This document shows positions 34,680 to 47,504 of a stretch of 64,000 nucleotides of DNA, in pieces; position 1 is the first letter of the stretch, and every line of letters starts with the position of its first letter. The notes below the pieces were generated by a model. That model was given only the letters and a program-made list of their open reading frames with translations. It made no database searches and was not told where the DNA came from. Source of the stretch: Petunia secreta (taxonomy: Eukaryota > Streptophyta > Magnoliopsida > Solanales > Solanaceae); assembly GCA_029990175.1 (NCBI GenBank), contig JARKIP010000011.1:8990001-9054000 (forward strand), written 5' to 3'. A program made the translations under genes and the position numbers.

Positions 34680-35510
34680 ATAAGAACAAGACTTAGAAAA
34701 TAGAAGACATACTGATACCTCTAAGTTGTACAAAAGAAATAACAACTGACTACCCAACATTCTAGGTTTAGGGCTATCCAGACTAGACATCTAAGAGTAC
34801 AAAAGAATACATACGCCCTCTGAAGGGGACAAAATACAACTGAAATAATAAACATAAAACTGGTGGCCATCCTGAATAAAAAAAAGGCTTACCTTGACAG
34901 CTGAAGTCGTCTGCGCTCCTTAACAACGTGGCGAACTCAATCCTGAAGCAAACCTGTCGAAACGAAATAAATAGACAAGAAACAAACAACAAACAAGGGT
35001 GAGTCAAAAGACTCAATAAGTGGGGGTTGGCTAGCCACCTCAAAGAAACAGATTTACTAGCCGGAAAAAAGAAAAGCAGATAAACAAAATTTAATAGGTA
35101 GAGCCAGATAATAACTGGAAACACGTATAAAATCATAAATAACCAGGGACATAAGATAGACAGAACATATAGATTTTTAGGTATTCCGAACATATCAACA
35201 ATCATAAATACATACTGTTGCAGCGTGCAACCCGATCCATATGTTTATCAATGCACATAATAATAAACACACAGTTTAGTACACATATCAACGGCGGGGA
35301 TTCTCATCGACTAACGGGAAGTATATGCAAGCTCATAATATGAGTGCAATGCTTCTATGCTCGATGCAATACCAACAACAAGGCATAACATATAATATAC
35401 AATATAAATTCAAAGCTAATGCGAAATGAGTACGCCTATCGGCAGCTACACCCGTAAGGAACACGTGGTAGAATATCCACAAGGCCAAGGGCCTCCAAAC
35501 AAATGGATAT
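34576..35510. mobile_element. Probable fragment of another LTR retrotransposon
   Basis: Noncoding, C/A-rich text with phrases such as TGGCTTGGCCGTGCGGGCACC and GACCCATCGGGCGAACCC, more GC-balanced than its surroundings. The ORFs on the minus strand lack domains. The right side is cut by the Athila LTR at 35,511. No terminus is visible, so the family is unknown. Confidence 0.35.
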
Positions 35511-36253
35511 TGTTGCTCCCAAACGCACACACAAGTATACGTAGTCGACAAGTAAGAAAGTAATGAGTCGAGTATCATTCCCCCGAGGACTAGTGTTAAT
35601 GACTACATTCTAGCAAACAATTTTCTAAAAACTATTCAGGGATGTTTTTCAACTGTCGTTGTGATTTTTACTAACTAAAGGAAATAATTAATAACAAGTA
35701 ACTGAAGTCAAGTAATAGGGAGCAAATTATGGGTTGTTATCAATAATGGAGAAACGGTCCAGGGCCAAAGCTACAAACAATCCAGTTGAGTTTTTCAGCT
35801 GATTCTACTTCTTGATTTCCTAGATTACTAACTAACAGGTTAATTATATTCGTGAAAACCTGTCGATTCTTCACGACTCTATGCAAGCTACTCTAATGCC
35901 TATATGTCTATGGAATTAAATCACATGCATGCATTAAAGAACTCTGTATTTAGCTAAGCAAGACGAATAGGTATATGTCTATCCTACCCGCAAATCGATT
36001 CCCTGATGCCCAGGTTCACAATCAAGCCCTATTCTTTCTTATTTGCATTCACAAGTTCCCTCTGTCGAGTTCAACTTGCAAACTGTAGATAGTGTTCAAT
36101 TTTCAGGCCTCAATAACCAAACAATTAGGCTCAAGAAAGAATAAACAATCTGTAATAGTAAATTAATATGTAGAAATCAACTTTCAAACATCAACCTTCA
36201 TGTATTTTCTCTAACCCTAGAACGATATATTTAGCTACACATGTTCATAATAA
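35511..36253 (-). repeat. 3' LTR of the outer Athila, distal part
   Basis: It starts TGTTGCTCCC, like the inner Athila LTRs, but diverges afterwards (AGTATACGTAGTCGACAAG). It is interrupted at 36,254 and resumes at 57,684 after the duplicated AATAA. Confidence 0.85.
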
Positions 36254-37603
36254 TGTTGCTCCCAAACGCACTCGCAAGTATACGCGGTCGACAAGTAATA
36301 AAGTGATAAATCGAGTATCGTTCCCACGAGGACTATGCAGACTAATACTTAACAAACAATTTCTAACCAAATTACTCAGGGATCTTTTCCTTTGATGGTG
36401 AGAGTTTTAGTAACTAAAAAGCAGTAATTAAAGTGCTAGAAGTGTAGTCAAGCAATGGTGCAAACTTTGGTTGTTAACAATATTAAGACGACGGTCCAGG
36501 GTGAGAGTTACGAACAATCCAGTTGAGTTATCCAATTGATTCTACTTCTTAAATCCCGGGTTACTAACTGAAAGAGTGAATGTAACTGTGAAAACCTTTC
36601 AGTTCTTCACAGTCTATGCAAGCTACTTCAGTCCTTATATGTCTATGGGTTAAATCACATGCACGCATTAACGAATCATGTAATGAGTTAAACTAGGCGA
36701 GCAAGTATATATCTATCCTACTCACAAATTGGTTCCCCGATGCCCGGGTTCACAAACTAGTTCTATTCTTTCTTATGACGTAATTAAATTCCCTCTTTCG
36801 AGTTCAATCTAAAAACCATAAATAATGCATAATTATCGAGCTCTAACAATTATACAAGTGAAATCAAGAAAGAATAAGTAACCCGTTATGGGATTCAATT
36901 AATGGGAATCAATCTTCAAACAATCAACTTTCATGTAATACTCTAACCCTAGAACGTAATGTTTAGCCACGCATATTCATAATCACAAGGCAAAGATTTG
37001 ATGTAATAATGAAGTAAATGATGTAATAGATGAAAGATTAGGAATAAACCCTTGTTCAATGAAGTATGGTGCTCTCAAATTGCTCCAAAGTATGAACTTC
37101 CCTCAAAAACTAAGTAAAATAGTATTTATAAGGTTTACAAAGGCCTCATAATAAGTTAGACCCAAGCCTAGACAAAATAGGAAGTAAAAATCCGCTCCAG
37201 GGGCGCTATAACGGGCGCCCCACGCCCACGATCGCGCTGAAACAACCAGAAGACATCGAAAGTTGAGCGCCTTAGGGGCGCGCCGTGTGGGAAATCGCGC
37301 CAGGCGCTGGGCGCTATAACTGGCGCACCACGTGCCCCAAAGCGCCAGGCCAAAATCCGCTCTTCCTTGCTCCGCAACTCGTCTCGTGTCGTGCCCTCAT
37401 GTGCTCAATCCAATTCTCAATCAACTTTCAATCATTCCTTGCTCAATCACGCTCCAAAAAGCTCCAAATGCACTGCGTAACAACCTACACACGCACGCCA
37501 TCAAATTAGTGCAAAACCACATTCATAAACTATAAAACGAGCGAATAACAAGCTCAAACATGGGGAAATATTAAGAAACGTTGGCATAAAATGCTAAACA
37601 TCA
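36254..37603 (-). repeat. 3' LTR of the inner Athila
   Basis: 1,350 bp, TGTTGCTCCC...AACATCA. A CpG-rich hairpin island lies at 37,190-37,360, including GGGGCGC...GCGCCCC. Confidence 0.92.
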
Positions 37604-39437
37604 CCACCCCACACTTGAACCTTTGCTCGCCCTCGAGCAAGTCACAACTAACTTCCCAACCTAGGTAAAACAGGTCTGACTATGACTATGGTTGATACCG
37701 ACCATTGAACCAATGCACACATGACTACTATGGATCCACAAACATGTCAACAATTTACCAAACTCAAAAATATGAGAACAACCACCCCAAAATAGCTCAA
37801 ATGCACAAACTCAACTTATTGCAACCATGCTCCCACAGAATCACACCTATCTACTCAACCAAGAAACCATCAACTTCACCTATTTCATGCAAACTATGTG
37901 CCCTCACCAATATGAAGCAAAAGAGTGCCCCCCCAAAGATCACACACTACAATAAATATCATGAATAGAACGGGGGCAATAACAAACGAATTCACTCACT
38001 CTCATGAAAGTCTCACATGTCACACACAATGTACCATAGGCTTGCCCGTAGTGTAGGACTCCACTAATGTAAGCTCACTCCAATCGGGATTAACTAGGAC
38101 TTTAAAAAGGTCGTAATGTAGGCTAAGGGGCGGGTAGGATACATATGGTAATAGTGACTACCTCCCTAAGCACTTTAATACATCACAATTATTTCAACAC
38201 AATTCTCATCAAGCCACCCAATCAACACTTCCACACACACACCTTCTCAACAAGTAGCATTTTCTTTTAAGTACACACTAGCAAGGAATGGATATTCTTT
38301 TCTCTTTATTTCTTTTTCCACAATTTTTTTTTTCTTTTCAACTTTGCTCTTTTTTTTCTTTTCAATTTCATTATTTTCCAACCTTTCCAATGCTTATAAA
38401 CAACTACTACACAATTTTCACAAGTATTCCTCTTCAATAGTTCCACTCAAAAACCTCCCAATATCCAACCACAACTCCAAAATAATAACACAATATCAAC
38501 TAAAGTGCTTAAGGAGTAAAGGGCCAAAAGAGACAATTTAGAACAAATGGGTAGGCTCGGGGTGTGGGTGCCAACAAAAAGGGTCAAAGAAATCACCACA
38601 ATTTTTTTTCCAAGGTGTATATGTAAGGGTAGGCAAATCAAAAGAAGGCCTTGTATCATTTCCCGACTAGAGCAAACCTAGGATTTCGCTTTGCACACAC
38701 ACGAGGCAAGTTCTAGACATTGATATGCAAACATGGAGCAAACAAGAACATGCTTCACACACACATTGCACATGATCCACACAAAAAGGTTCCATCAACA
38801 ACTCTCAATCAAGCATCTAGAGTGCAACTTATGGAAAATTAAGCACTAATGCACAAAGGTTCACAATAGAGTCAAGCAAGTGGACTCAAACATCTCAAGG
38901 GGGTCGTTCCATTTTTTCCTAGGCATGCATCACAATTTAAAACCCAAGGACACCACAAATAGCACAGGCAATCAATTCAAGTCCACCGGTATCAAACAAA
39001 CCAAAGGCACCTAGCATTCCACCTATTTCCTTCATCTAGGGTCACCTATACTAACTATTCTAATCCTAACAAATAAAAAAACTACCCGGTTCAAAGGTCT
39101 CCCCGTAGAAAAGAACCGAGGTCATAAGAAAAACCACATGGTGGATGACATGTACCACTAATAAAACTAAAAGGAAAATCTTTTTGGAATTTTTCATTGG
39201 TTTTCTACTTTTTTTTTCATATATTAAAGCAAGAAATAAATCAAAATAAAGTCAAGTGACAAAAGAAAATCCTACGGTACATGCATCCCTAACCTCAAAA
39301 ATAGATAAAGGGCAGTACCCCACCCCACACTTAAACTAAGCAGTGTCCTCAGTGCGACAAAGAAGTAAGTGTAAAAGTAAAGAAAACTGCCCTGAAATCC
39401 AGCTGACCAACACTGGGTGGTGCGCAGGAGTGCGGAC
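37604..39437 (-). other. 3' noncoding region of the inner Athila
   Basis: The purine-rich minus strand next to the LTR (GTGTGGGGTGG, 37,604-37,614) is the probable polypurine tract. The rest has no gene; it is colinear with 58,254-60,080 of the outer element. Confidence 0.65.
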
Positions 39438-40703
39438 CTAGTCCTCCTCCTCATCAGAGCCACCGCACTCAGCATCAGTCTCCACAGCCTCACTGTCCGG
39501 ATCATGATCAACAATACCCGAATCAGTGTTCTCATCCTCCTCCGGGGGCATCTCTACTGCTCGAGTCATGCCCAGCAGACGTTTCGAGGTCTCCAGTAAA
39601 GGCACAGTGCGATCAATAGCTGTCATATCTACGCCCGACCACCGGGCCATCTGCTCCATCATCAAATACTAACGCGCAGACAAGTTGGCGTCTGTGTCCC
39701 GCCACTCGTCCGCCGTCAGTCTCACAGGTGCAGTAGCGGTCACACCCTTTACCGAGGCAATATCAAACGGCTTCCCGTTGTCAGGGACAATGCGATCCCC
39801 AATCTCATCCACAGGGACTCCAGCCTGCTCTAAATACCAGGTCAGGATGTTCCCAAAGTACAAGCGACTACATGAATCTAGCCCCCGTTGCTCCTTCATC
39901 ACTCGCAACATGTAGTAGCCGATGTTGATCGGCCTCCCGGTCATAAAGAAATACACCATGCACGCCCGAGTCTTGGTGACCTCGGAATAATGAGAAGATG
40001 GTAATATACGTACATTTATAAATCACATCCACACGCGAGCCGGTTTCAGAAACTGCGAGAAACACATATACTTATGTCTGCCGGACACACTGCGCTCCCA
40101 CTTATGCGTGGAGCTCTCACCACAGAGTGTATCCCGCAGAGCCTTATAGTCAGGCTTTCTAATGAACTCTCTCAGATCGTCATAATCAGGGTCCTCGACC
40201 CCCAAGAAGGCATTCAATGCTGTGTGGTCTAATTTCACCTTCACCCTCCTCACCGTAACCATGTCATCCTCCTTCCATGCCTCCTCCGACTCCCAGTTTG
40301 CGTAAAGTGCTTGCACTAAGTCAAGGTTGGCATGCCCCGGACTCTCAAATACCGAGCCCCAATGTAAAGCAAGTATCGCATCGGCCACCCCTCGAAATAT
40401 TTGCATTACCCTCCGCTTGTCAACTGCCTGCTCGGGGATGTACCCCGCAAGCCTCACATTTTTATACCAAGTTTGGCATTCACCTTTCTTCACAAAAGTG
40501 AGGCCATATCGTGTCTTTCCCCCGGGTCGTGGTATCGACACCGCGTCCTTAGGGATTCTTGCGTTGGCCTTCGCCTTTGGTTTGGCCTTGGGCTTGGCCG
40601 GTGCCTTGCCATTTTGCTTGGTAGAGGAAGGCCCAGCTTGGAGTGCTCTCCTCGGGGCCGAGGCGGATGAAGAACTCTTGCTTGGTAGAGGTGTGGTCAC
40701 CAT
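39438..40703 (-). pseudogene. Athila third ORF (env position), plant-transposon-protein domain
   Basis: The ATG at 40,703 sits in a strong context (ACCATGG). The N terminus is Ser/Lys/Pro-rich and basic (KPKAKPKAKANAR). A globular domain follows (TWYKNVRLAGYIPEQ, LDHTALNAFLGVEDPDYDD, SRLYFGNILTWYLEQAGVP), of the family annotated as a putative plant transposon protein. The C terminus is acidic (EDENTDSG...GGSDEEED). Two in-frame stops (TGA at 40,023-40,025; TAG near 39,668) interrupt about 420 residues. A well-formed intron (41,279 to 40,709: GTAAGT...GTGTAG) ends 5 bp before the ATG, suggesting a separate spliced transcript. The frame shows no clear membrane anchor, so 'env' describes only its position. 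Confidence 0.7.
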
Positions 40704-40708
40704 GGTAC

Positions 40709-41279
40709 CTACACAATAATAGATCAATGTGAGACGTCAAATTACGTACAAAAAATACAATTCAAGCTCAATTGGTAGGGTACCACCCTACACTTATCAC
40801 ACACTCTATGTGTCAATCAACTCAACTCAATAGCACAAGCAACCCCACACTTAAACAAAACTAGCTTTGTACAAAATATGCCACCTTTGTGGTTATCAAG
40901 ATCAAGCTAGTGTGGGTGCATCATAGCTAATTTTTATGTGTGTGAGACACTTAATGTTCATAATAAGCCTAAGGATTGCATTGCTACTCAAGAATTCACA
41001 ATGTTATACAATTTTCATGATTGAGGCTTTTTTCACAAACACTTGGTGTGCACACTTTTAAACTTGCAAGTTCAATGATTTTTGTAATGTGCTAACCCTC
41101 CCAAATTGTTGGGAGATCTCTTTTTACAAGTCACAAGCTAACTATCAAGCACAATGAACAATTGAAGAACTTCAAGAGTAATATTTACACATAAACTTGC
41201 AACTAGTTAAGAAACCTACCATGGAAAAAATTAGTTCATCTTACATGTAATGGAGAGAGAAAAGTAGGAATTTACTTAC
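40709..41279 (-). other. Predicted 5'-leader intron of the Athila third ORF
   Basis: Donor TCAA|GTAAGTAAA at 41,280/41,279 and acceptor TTGTGTAG|GTACC at 40,709/40,708, 571 bp. The outer element keeps a comparable donor (CTCTT|GTAAGTTTC near 60,850). Confidence 0.5.
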
Positions 41280-41460
41280 TTGAAAGTGTTAGAATGGATT
41301 GCAACAATATTGGGAATGATTCCAAGAGTTAGAGGTGATTTGGGGAGTATTTAGGGAGTAATTAGAGAGAAAATAGTGAAGAAAGTAGTGTAGGAATCGG
41401 GTATAAGGGGTTGGGGGAAACTGGGTCGTGGGTCAAAACCCGTTGACCCGAAATTTTAAA

Positions 41461-41640
41461 CAAACTTTTGCCGGGCGCGATGGCCTCCGCGGCGCGGGCC
41501 AAACGCGCGCCTCAAATTGAGGCTACTGCCTTATCAGGCGCGTTGGGAGACACGGTGATCTCCCAAACGCGCCAAGCCAATTGCTTCAGGTAATAATTTC
41601 ACGCGTTGGGAGGCGCGGGGCACTCCCGAACGCGCCCGAA
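41461..41640. repeat. CpG-rich hairpin module of the inner Athila
   Basis: Two hairpins: arms 41,537-41,549 with 41,560-41,573 (GGCGCGTTGGGAG / CTCCCAAACGCGCC), and 41,602-41,612 with 41,623-41,634 (CGCGTTGGGAG / CTCCCGAACGCG). GC is far above the flanks. Confidence 0.8.
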
Positions 41641-41888
41641 CACGTTTTTTCGCACCAATTTTTAGTTCCAAGTGCGAACCCAAGCGCGGGACATGTCTCG
41701 ATGCATCCCATATCCCTCAATACATTAATTTCACCTTGTTTAGCTCTCCCGATACCTACAAAAACGACACACAAAAACAAAAAACTACGTGACACTATAA
41801 AACAAAAAATACTAAACTATTACAAGTACAAACTCGGGTTGCCTCCCGAGAAGCGCCTTATTTAACGTCGTGGCACGACGGGTATTAA

Positions 41889-43764
41889 TCAAGGGTCCCT
41901 AAAAGTAATGGAAGTACGGTGATTCACCGAACCTCCCCAATAATGCTTCACCCTTTGACCATTAACCAAGAATGTTTTCTCAGAATCCGGGGCTTTCAAT
42001 TCAACCGCTCCATGTGCGGTAACACGAACTACTTCAAATGGCCCCGACCATCTAGACTTCAACTTTCCCGGAAATAATTTCAACCTCGAGTTGAACAACA
42101 ACACCAGCTGCCCGGGCTCAAACTGACGACGCTCAATATGCTTGTCATTCCACTTCTTTGTCCGTTCCTTATACAATTTCGCATTTTCATACGCATGGAA
42201 CCGGAACTCTTCAAGCTCATACAATTGAAGCATCTTCTTTTCACCCGCTAAGGCCATATCAAGGTTGAGCTTTTGAATTGCCCAATGCGCCTTATGCTCT
42301 AGTTCAACAGGCAAGTGACAGGCCTTACCATAAACAGGCCTATATGGACAGGTTCCAATAGGCGTTTTGAATGCGGTTCGATAGGCCCAGAGAGCATCAT
42401 CTAACTTCATAGCCCAATCCTTCCTCGAGGCATTCACAGTCTTCTCAAGGATTTGCTTGATCTCTCTATTAGATACTTCCACTTGGCCACTAGTTTGGGG
42501 ATGATAAGCAGTGGCCACCTTGTGGTGAACCCCATACTTGGCCAACAATTTATTGAACAACTGGTTACAAAAATGCGTACCTTCATCACTAATTATAGCC
42601 CGCGGTGTCCCAAAACGAGTGAAAATATTTTTCTTCACGAACTTCACCACCACACTCGCATCATTTGTTGGAAGTGCAATAGCCTCCACCCATTTAGACA
42701 CATAGTCAACCGCCACGAGGATGTATTTATGGCCCATAGAAGGTGGGAATGGACCCATAAAATCAATCCCCCAACAATCAAATAGCTCAATCTCCAGGAT
42801 ATTGTTCAAAGGCATCTCGTGACGCCTAGAAATAGTACCCGTTCTTTGGCAACGATCACATTGCTTCACTAATGCATGAGCATCTTTAAATAAAGTAGGC
42901 CAAAAGAAACCAGATTGAAGTACCTTTGCATCTGTTCGATCTCCACCAAGGTGGCCACCATAAGGAGAGGAATGGCAGCTCTGTAGAATCGGCTCTACTT
43001 CTTCCCTTGGAATGCATCTCCTAGCTAGTTGATCAACGCCTATCTTGTACAAATAGGGCTCATCCTACACATAAAATCTGCTCTCATGAAGGAGTTTACG
43101 CTTTTGCTCAGCAGTAGCCCCATGGGGATATACATTACTCACAAGTAAGTTCACCATATCAGCATACTATGGCACCTCAGCTGCATCTAAAGCAAAAAGT
43201 TGCTCATCAGGGAATACCTCTTTAATCTCAGGCCCATCATCTGCATGATCTCTATTCTCCAGCCTTGACAAATGATCAGCTACTTGATTCTCAGTCCCCT
43301 TGCTGTCTCGATTTCAACATCAAACTCTTGCAATAGGAGAACCCATCGAATAAGTCTAGGCTTGGAGTCCTTCTTTTCAAATAAATACCGAATTGCGGCA
43401 TGATCAGAGTAGACAACAGCACGAGTGCCAACCAAATAAGATCTGAATTTATCAAAAGCATACACTACGGCCAGCAACTCCTTCTCAGTGGTGGTATAAT
43501 TAGACTGGGCTGCATCAAGAGTCTTGCTTGCATAATAGATGGAGTGAAAGATTCTTCCAATTCGTTGGCCTAGAACAACCCCAATAGCATTATCACTCGC
43601 ATCACACATCAATTCAAATGGCAAAGACCAGTCAGGAGCAATGATGATTGGTGCGGTCACCAACCTTTTCTTCAACTCTTCAAATGCCTTGAGACAAGCA
43701 TCATTGAACACAAATTTCACATCCTTCTCTAACAATTTGCACATGGGAGTGGAAATTTTGGAGA
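41889..43764 (-). pseudogene. Athila pol, RNase H and integrase part
   Basis: From 43,764 leftwards: end of the RT connection, RNase H (FELMCDASDNAIG, TTEKELLAVVYAF, VYSDHAAIRYL), then integrase in another frame. Integrase (387 residues from 43,052) has the HHCC-type finger (H27/H34, CDRCQ at 65-69), the catalytic triad D97, D156, E192 (35 residues between the last two) and a GPF motif at 337-339. Defects are a frame change near 43,290 and two TAG codons, near 43,168 and 43,066, where relatives have Trp. The integrase domain itself is uninterrupted. Confidence 0.85.
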
Positions 43765-43769
43765 AGTCC

Positions 43770-44580
43770 TGTTATTTCCCACGATACACCACTTTACTGT
43801 TTTAAGGACCAGTTCCTTAAAATGTATTCCTTTACTATACGATATGCGGAATTAAAACTATAAGTAATTGAACACCAGATATTAGCGTGGAAAAATCCCT
43901 TGACTCGGGATCAAAAAACCACGACCTACTTCTCAAGTAGGATTTCAACTTCACTATGTAAAAAGACCCACTTGGTTACAAGACTCACTCTTACTAACCT
44001 AGGACTAACTCTAATCCTTTAGTGATCTTTCTCACGATCAGTGAAGTTGTGTCAAGTCCACGACTTGAACCAGAAAGTTTACAACTCGATTATTGCTTAC
44101 TACAGTTGAACTAAGACTTGAACTTTTACAAGATTCAATCTAAGGAACAGGTTCTAACTTAGTTCTACTGTAGCTAACTGATTACACAAATAAGCTAATG
44201 ACTCTTTTAAGCTTTTGCTCGATGCTCTCTGTATTTGTGCATACTTCTATGGCTGATATGCTCCACGTTTTATAGCTCCAGTAGCCAAGAAGTCTTGATC
44301 AATTAGAACTTCAAAGCTCCCTTGAGTTTGAGTCCTAATCGGATTCTACTCTTTAGAATCCGGATCTTCTATCCTTATCCTTTAGTTTATGCAATCTTTT
44401 CGTATCCGTTTAGACCTGCATAATTATGAAGATAAACATTACGTTTAGGATAATTAATAATATCACCACATAAACGATTTTGCATGAATTATCTATTTAG
44501 CTGTAGTGGTTCAAAGGAACAGGTCCTTTGAATCCGTTCCTCAGTCATCAGTCAAAACTCCAAGCTTATCCAAGCTAACA
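43770..44580 (-). repeat. 3' LTR of the Sirevirus element
   Basis: 811 bp, TGTTATTTCC...CAAGCTAACA. It contains three copies of the GGA[AC]C[AT]G[GT]TCC-type palindrome, one extended to TTCAAAGGA...TCCTTTGAA (44,509-44,531). Confidence 0.95.
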
Positions 44581-44594
44581 TTTTCCCCCTTTTT
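44581..44594 (-). other. Polypurine tract of the Sirevirus element
   Basis: The minus strand reads AAAAAGGGGGAAAA directly before the LTR. A second, similar block (AAAAGGGGGAAG, plus-strand 44,742-44,753) lies 160 bp upstream; multiple such tracts have been described in Sireviruses. Confidence 0.8.
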
Positions 44595-44995
44595 GATGAT
44601 GACAAATTCATAAGCATAGCTTCATATCCTTAATGCCTTGAAGTACAACTTAAGCTCAAAAAATAGTCAGTAGAGACTTTATTCATCATTAAGGAACAGA
44701 TTTTCAACTAGGTATAAGTTCACGCAAAATCAGACTTACTCTTCCCCCTTTTGGCATCATTGAAAAGGTTGCAGCACATGGCCATTGAGGCAACTCAAAA
44801 TGCAAACGTAAATTAGATTAAAGTAACTGCAAAACAATGATATTAGCCATTAAAGATAATTCATTTAATCAAAAGATGAAACCAGGAAATACAAGCAAGT
44901 ACTACATAATTATTCAAAGACTAAAGAAGAAAAAGACTAAGGCACTAGACTAGGCTAAATCCCACTAGACAAAAGATGGCTAAAGGCTAAGGTGG

Positions 44996-46904
44996 TCAGG
45001 ATGTGGAAGGACCAGGTCCCTGAGACTTGTTAAGCAACTCAAACATCTGCTTGAGCATTCCCTCATTGGTCTCCTTTGCCTTTGAGGCCTCTGCCTTCCA
45101 GTAATTCTTCTCCTCTTCCAACCTTGCTATCTCAGCAGCCTGAATAGCAACCTGTACCCTAAGTGCCCTCACTTTGTTGTTCAATGGCTGCCTCCCAACA
45201 CCAGCCTGAACTGGCAAATCACAACTTATCAATGTGGCATAGCCAAATTTTTCCTTCTTTGTAGCCTTCACTACCCCTTCCAAAGGAATCTTCAGTTTTG
45301 CAAACACATCAGTTAAAATAAAGCCAAACGGCAAGGAATGCTTTCTCTTCCCAGCAATCACCTTTTTTATCAGGTGGATCATAAAGCTGGGCCAGTTGAT
45401 CTGCTTTTCAGTGTCCAACAGTTCCATAAGGACCAGGTCCATGAAACTGGCAATTCCTCTTTTCTCCTGCCTTGGCATCACAATCTTGTTCACAAACTCG
45501 AATAACACTTGGTGCTGTGGGTGCATCTCACTCTTCTGCACAGCCCTGGGTTTCTCTTCCCCTTCATTCTCAGCAAACTTCCTAGTGATCTCCAGATCAG
45601 TTGGCAAGTTTGTCAAGTCAGGCCAAACCTTCTTGACATAGCTGTCATACCCAGTAAAAGGAATCCCCAACAGCTCACCAAGTTCCCTTGTATCAAACAT
45701 AATCACATTTTCATTAACAGAGGTAGTAATCCTGTGTTCTTTGATGGAGCAGTTCTTGTAGAACTCTTGCACCATCCCTTTTGCACACCTGCCAGAGATC
45801 TGAAGGACCATGTCCCTCCAGCCTTGAGCATGCAGTTTTTGCAGCAACCATAGCATCCCTTCTTCTTGCACATCAGACAATACTCTACCCTTCAACACCT
45901 TCCTGGTAAGCATGTCATCATGAACACAATGTACAGTCTCAACTCCCTCTGCTTCACTGTCACTTTCATCTCCAGCAAAAGACTCATCACTGTCACTAGC
46001 AGAACTTTCAGACACAACAACTCTTTTGGAGGACCTGGTACTCTTAGCAGACTTTTCTGCAGCCTTAGCAGAACTTCTTGTTACCCGTCCTTAAACAACT
46101 TTTCTTTTCTTAGATTTAGGAGCAACCTCCTCAGCATCTGCCATCTCATCATCTTCACTAAAATCATCAAATTCAATATCCTCCACTTCTTCCTCTTCAA
46201 CAACCTGTTTTCCTTTCCCTTTTCTGCTCCTTTCTAAGGCAGCAGCTAATTGTTCATCAGCAGCTTTAGCAGCACTTCTTGTCCTCCTAACCCCAGAAGC
46301 AGGGGTTGAGGCAAAAGGAACATGGAGGAACGTTCAACTTTCTTCTTATTTCCGGGCTTATAACTATCACCTATTTTCTTCAACTTAGCAGCAATTTCAG
46401 CAGTTACATGGTCATCAATGGGTCCCTTTCTAGCTAATTTTCTTTTCAGACTCCTAATGTTGATCAAATACACCAAGGGCCTATCACTATCACTTATAGC
46501 TTCATCACATCCATAACATCCTCCATGGGTGCTCTAAAAGCAGCCTCTGGAGACCCCGATGACCCATGCATGGGTGCTTCCAACCTCTTAACTGTTTCCC
46601 CCTCTAGAACAGCCTCAGACCCCTCTCCCTTTTCTTCCTCATCTATCACAACATTCAAAGGATAGGTGAAGTTTACCTGATACTGATACAAGACCATAGC
46701 GCGTGATAAATCCTCAACCTGCTCAGCAATTGATTCAGCCGTGGGAACTGGTCCTTCCCCCTGAATTTCAGGTTCAGGCATTTCTGGGATTGTTTCAGGA
46801 ATTTCAGGGTTTAGGTCAGTAGTATCCATGGGTGAGGAAGGATTGAGATTTTGTGGTTGTTCAGCAGTGGGTGCAGTTGAAGAATTATCAGAAGAAAGAG
46901 ACAT
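44996..46904 (-). pseudogene. Sirevirus extra (env-position) ORF, broken
   Basis: From the ATG at 46,904: acidic, Pro-rich N terminus (MSLSSDNSSTAPT...), a basic segment (SLKRKLARKGPIDD), then an acidic Ser-rich stretch and a globular domain in the last 339 residues (KNCSIKEHRITT, LGELLGIPFTGYDSY, QINWPSFMIHLIKK, LPFGFILTDVFAKL) ending in a coiled coil. The pieces lie in three frames, so at least two frameshifts exist (near 46,490 and 46,030-46,250). The globular part resembles the plant-transposon-protein domain of the Athila third ORF. No clear membrane anchor is seen. A TATA box lies about 100 bp upstream. Confidence 0.75.
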
Positions 46905-47504
46905 TCTTGCAATTCGAATTAAAAGATAATTGACAATTCATTCTGAAATTTTGAGAATTTAGTTGTTGAACAAGGTAAAAGAATAATGGGGGAGAAGGAG
47001 TGTATTTATAGGGTGAATTAGGTAGTAGAAATAGAGTAGGAATCGATCACACTTACCTCAGCACAACATGCAACGGTTATGGACTCTTGGGAGTCTTTCG
47101 GAGAAATAGAGTCGTTGGGCTGCCAGGTTACCTTTTCAGAGTGGGAACTGTTCCTCCGATGGGACTCTTATGCAATTTGGATATGGTTAGGAAACTTAGT
47201 GGGATTTATCCTAATCAAAAGTTACCTATAGCCTTTGTACTTCTAAATTAACTGAATAATAACGATTACATACCTGATTTTAACACGAAAATTCAGTGTC
47301 CTTCCAATTTGCAACATTATTGATCATCTGAAATTCTAAGAGCATAAGAGTAACATCATTCAATTTTAGAAACTCTAAATAAGAAATATGGCATAAGAGT
47401 ATACATTTAAGTATTAAGCTGGACTGAATCATTCATAATGACTTGAATAAAATTCACTTTAAGTGCTATTTTCTAGCCAATTATGAAGTAAAGCATTGAT
47501 GATT
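46905..47504 (-). promoter_or_regulatory. Spacer with an internal TATA box for the extra ORF
   Basis: On the minus strand CTATAAATACACTCC has its TATA core at 47,010-47,003, 99 bp before the ATG at 46,904. A T/C-rich leader follows. The remaining spacer has no coding frame. Confidence 0.5.

Noticed and set aside
39272..39599. Short frames opposite the acidic end of the Athila third ORF
   Set aside because: Shadows of the GAG/GAT-rich coding strand.
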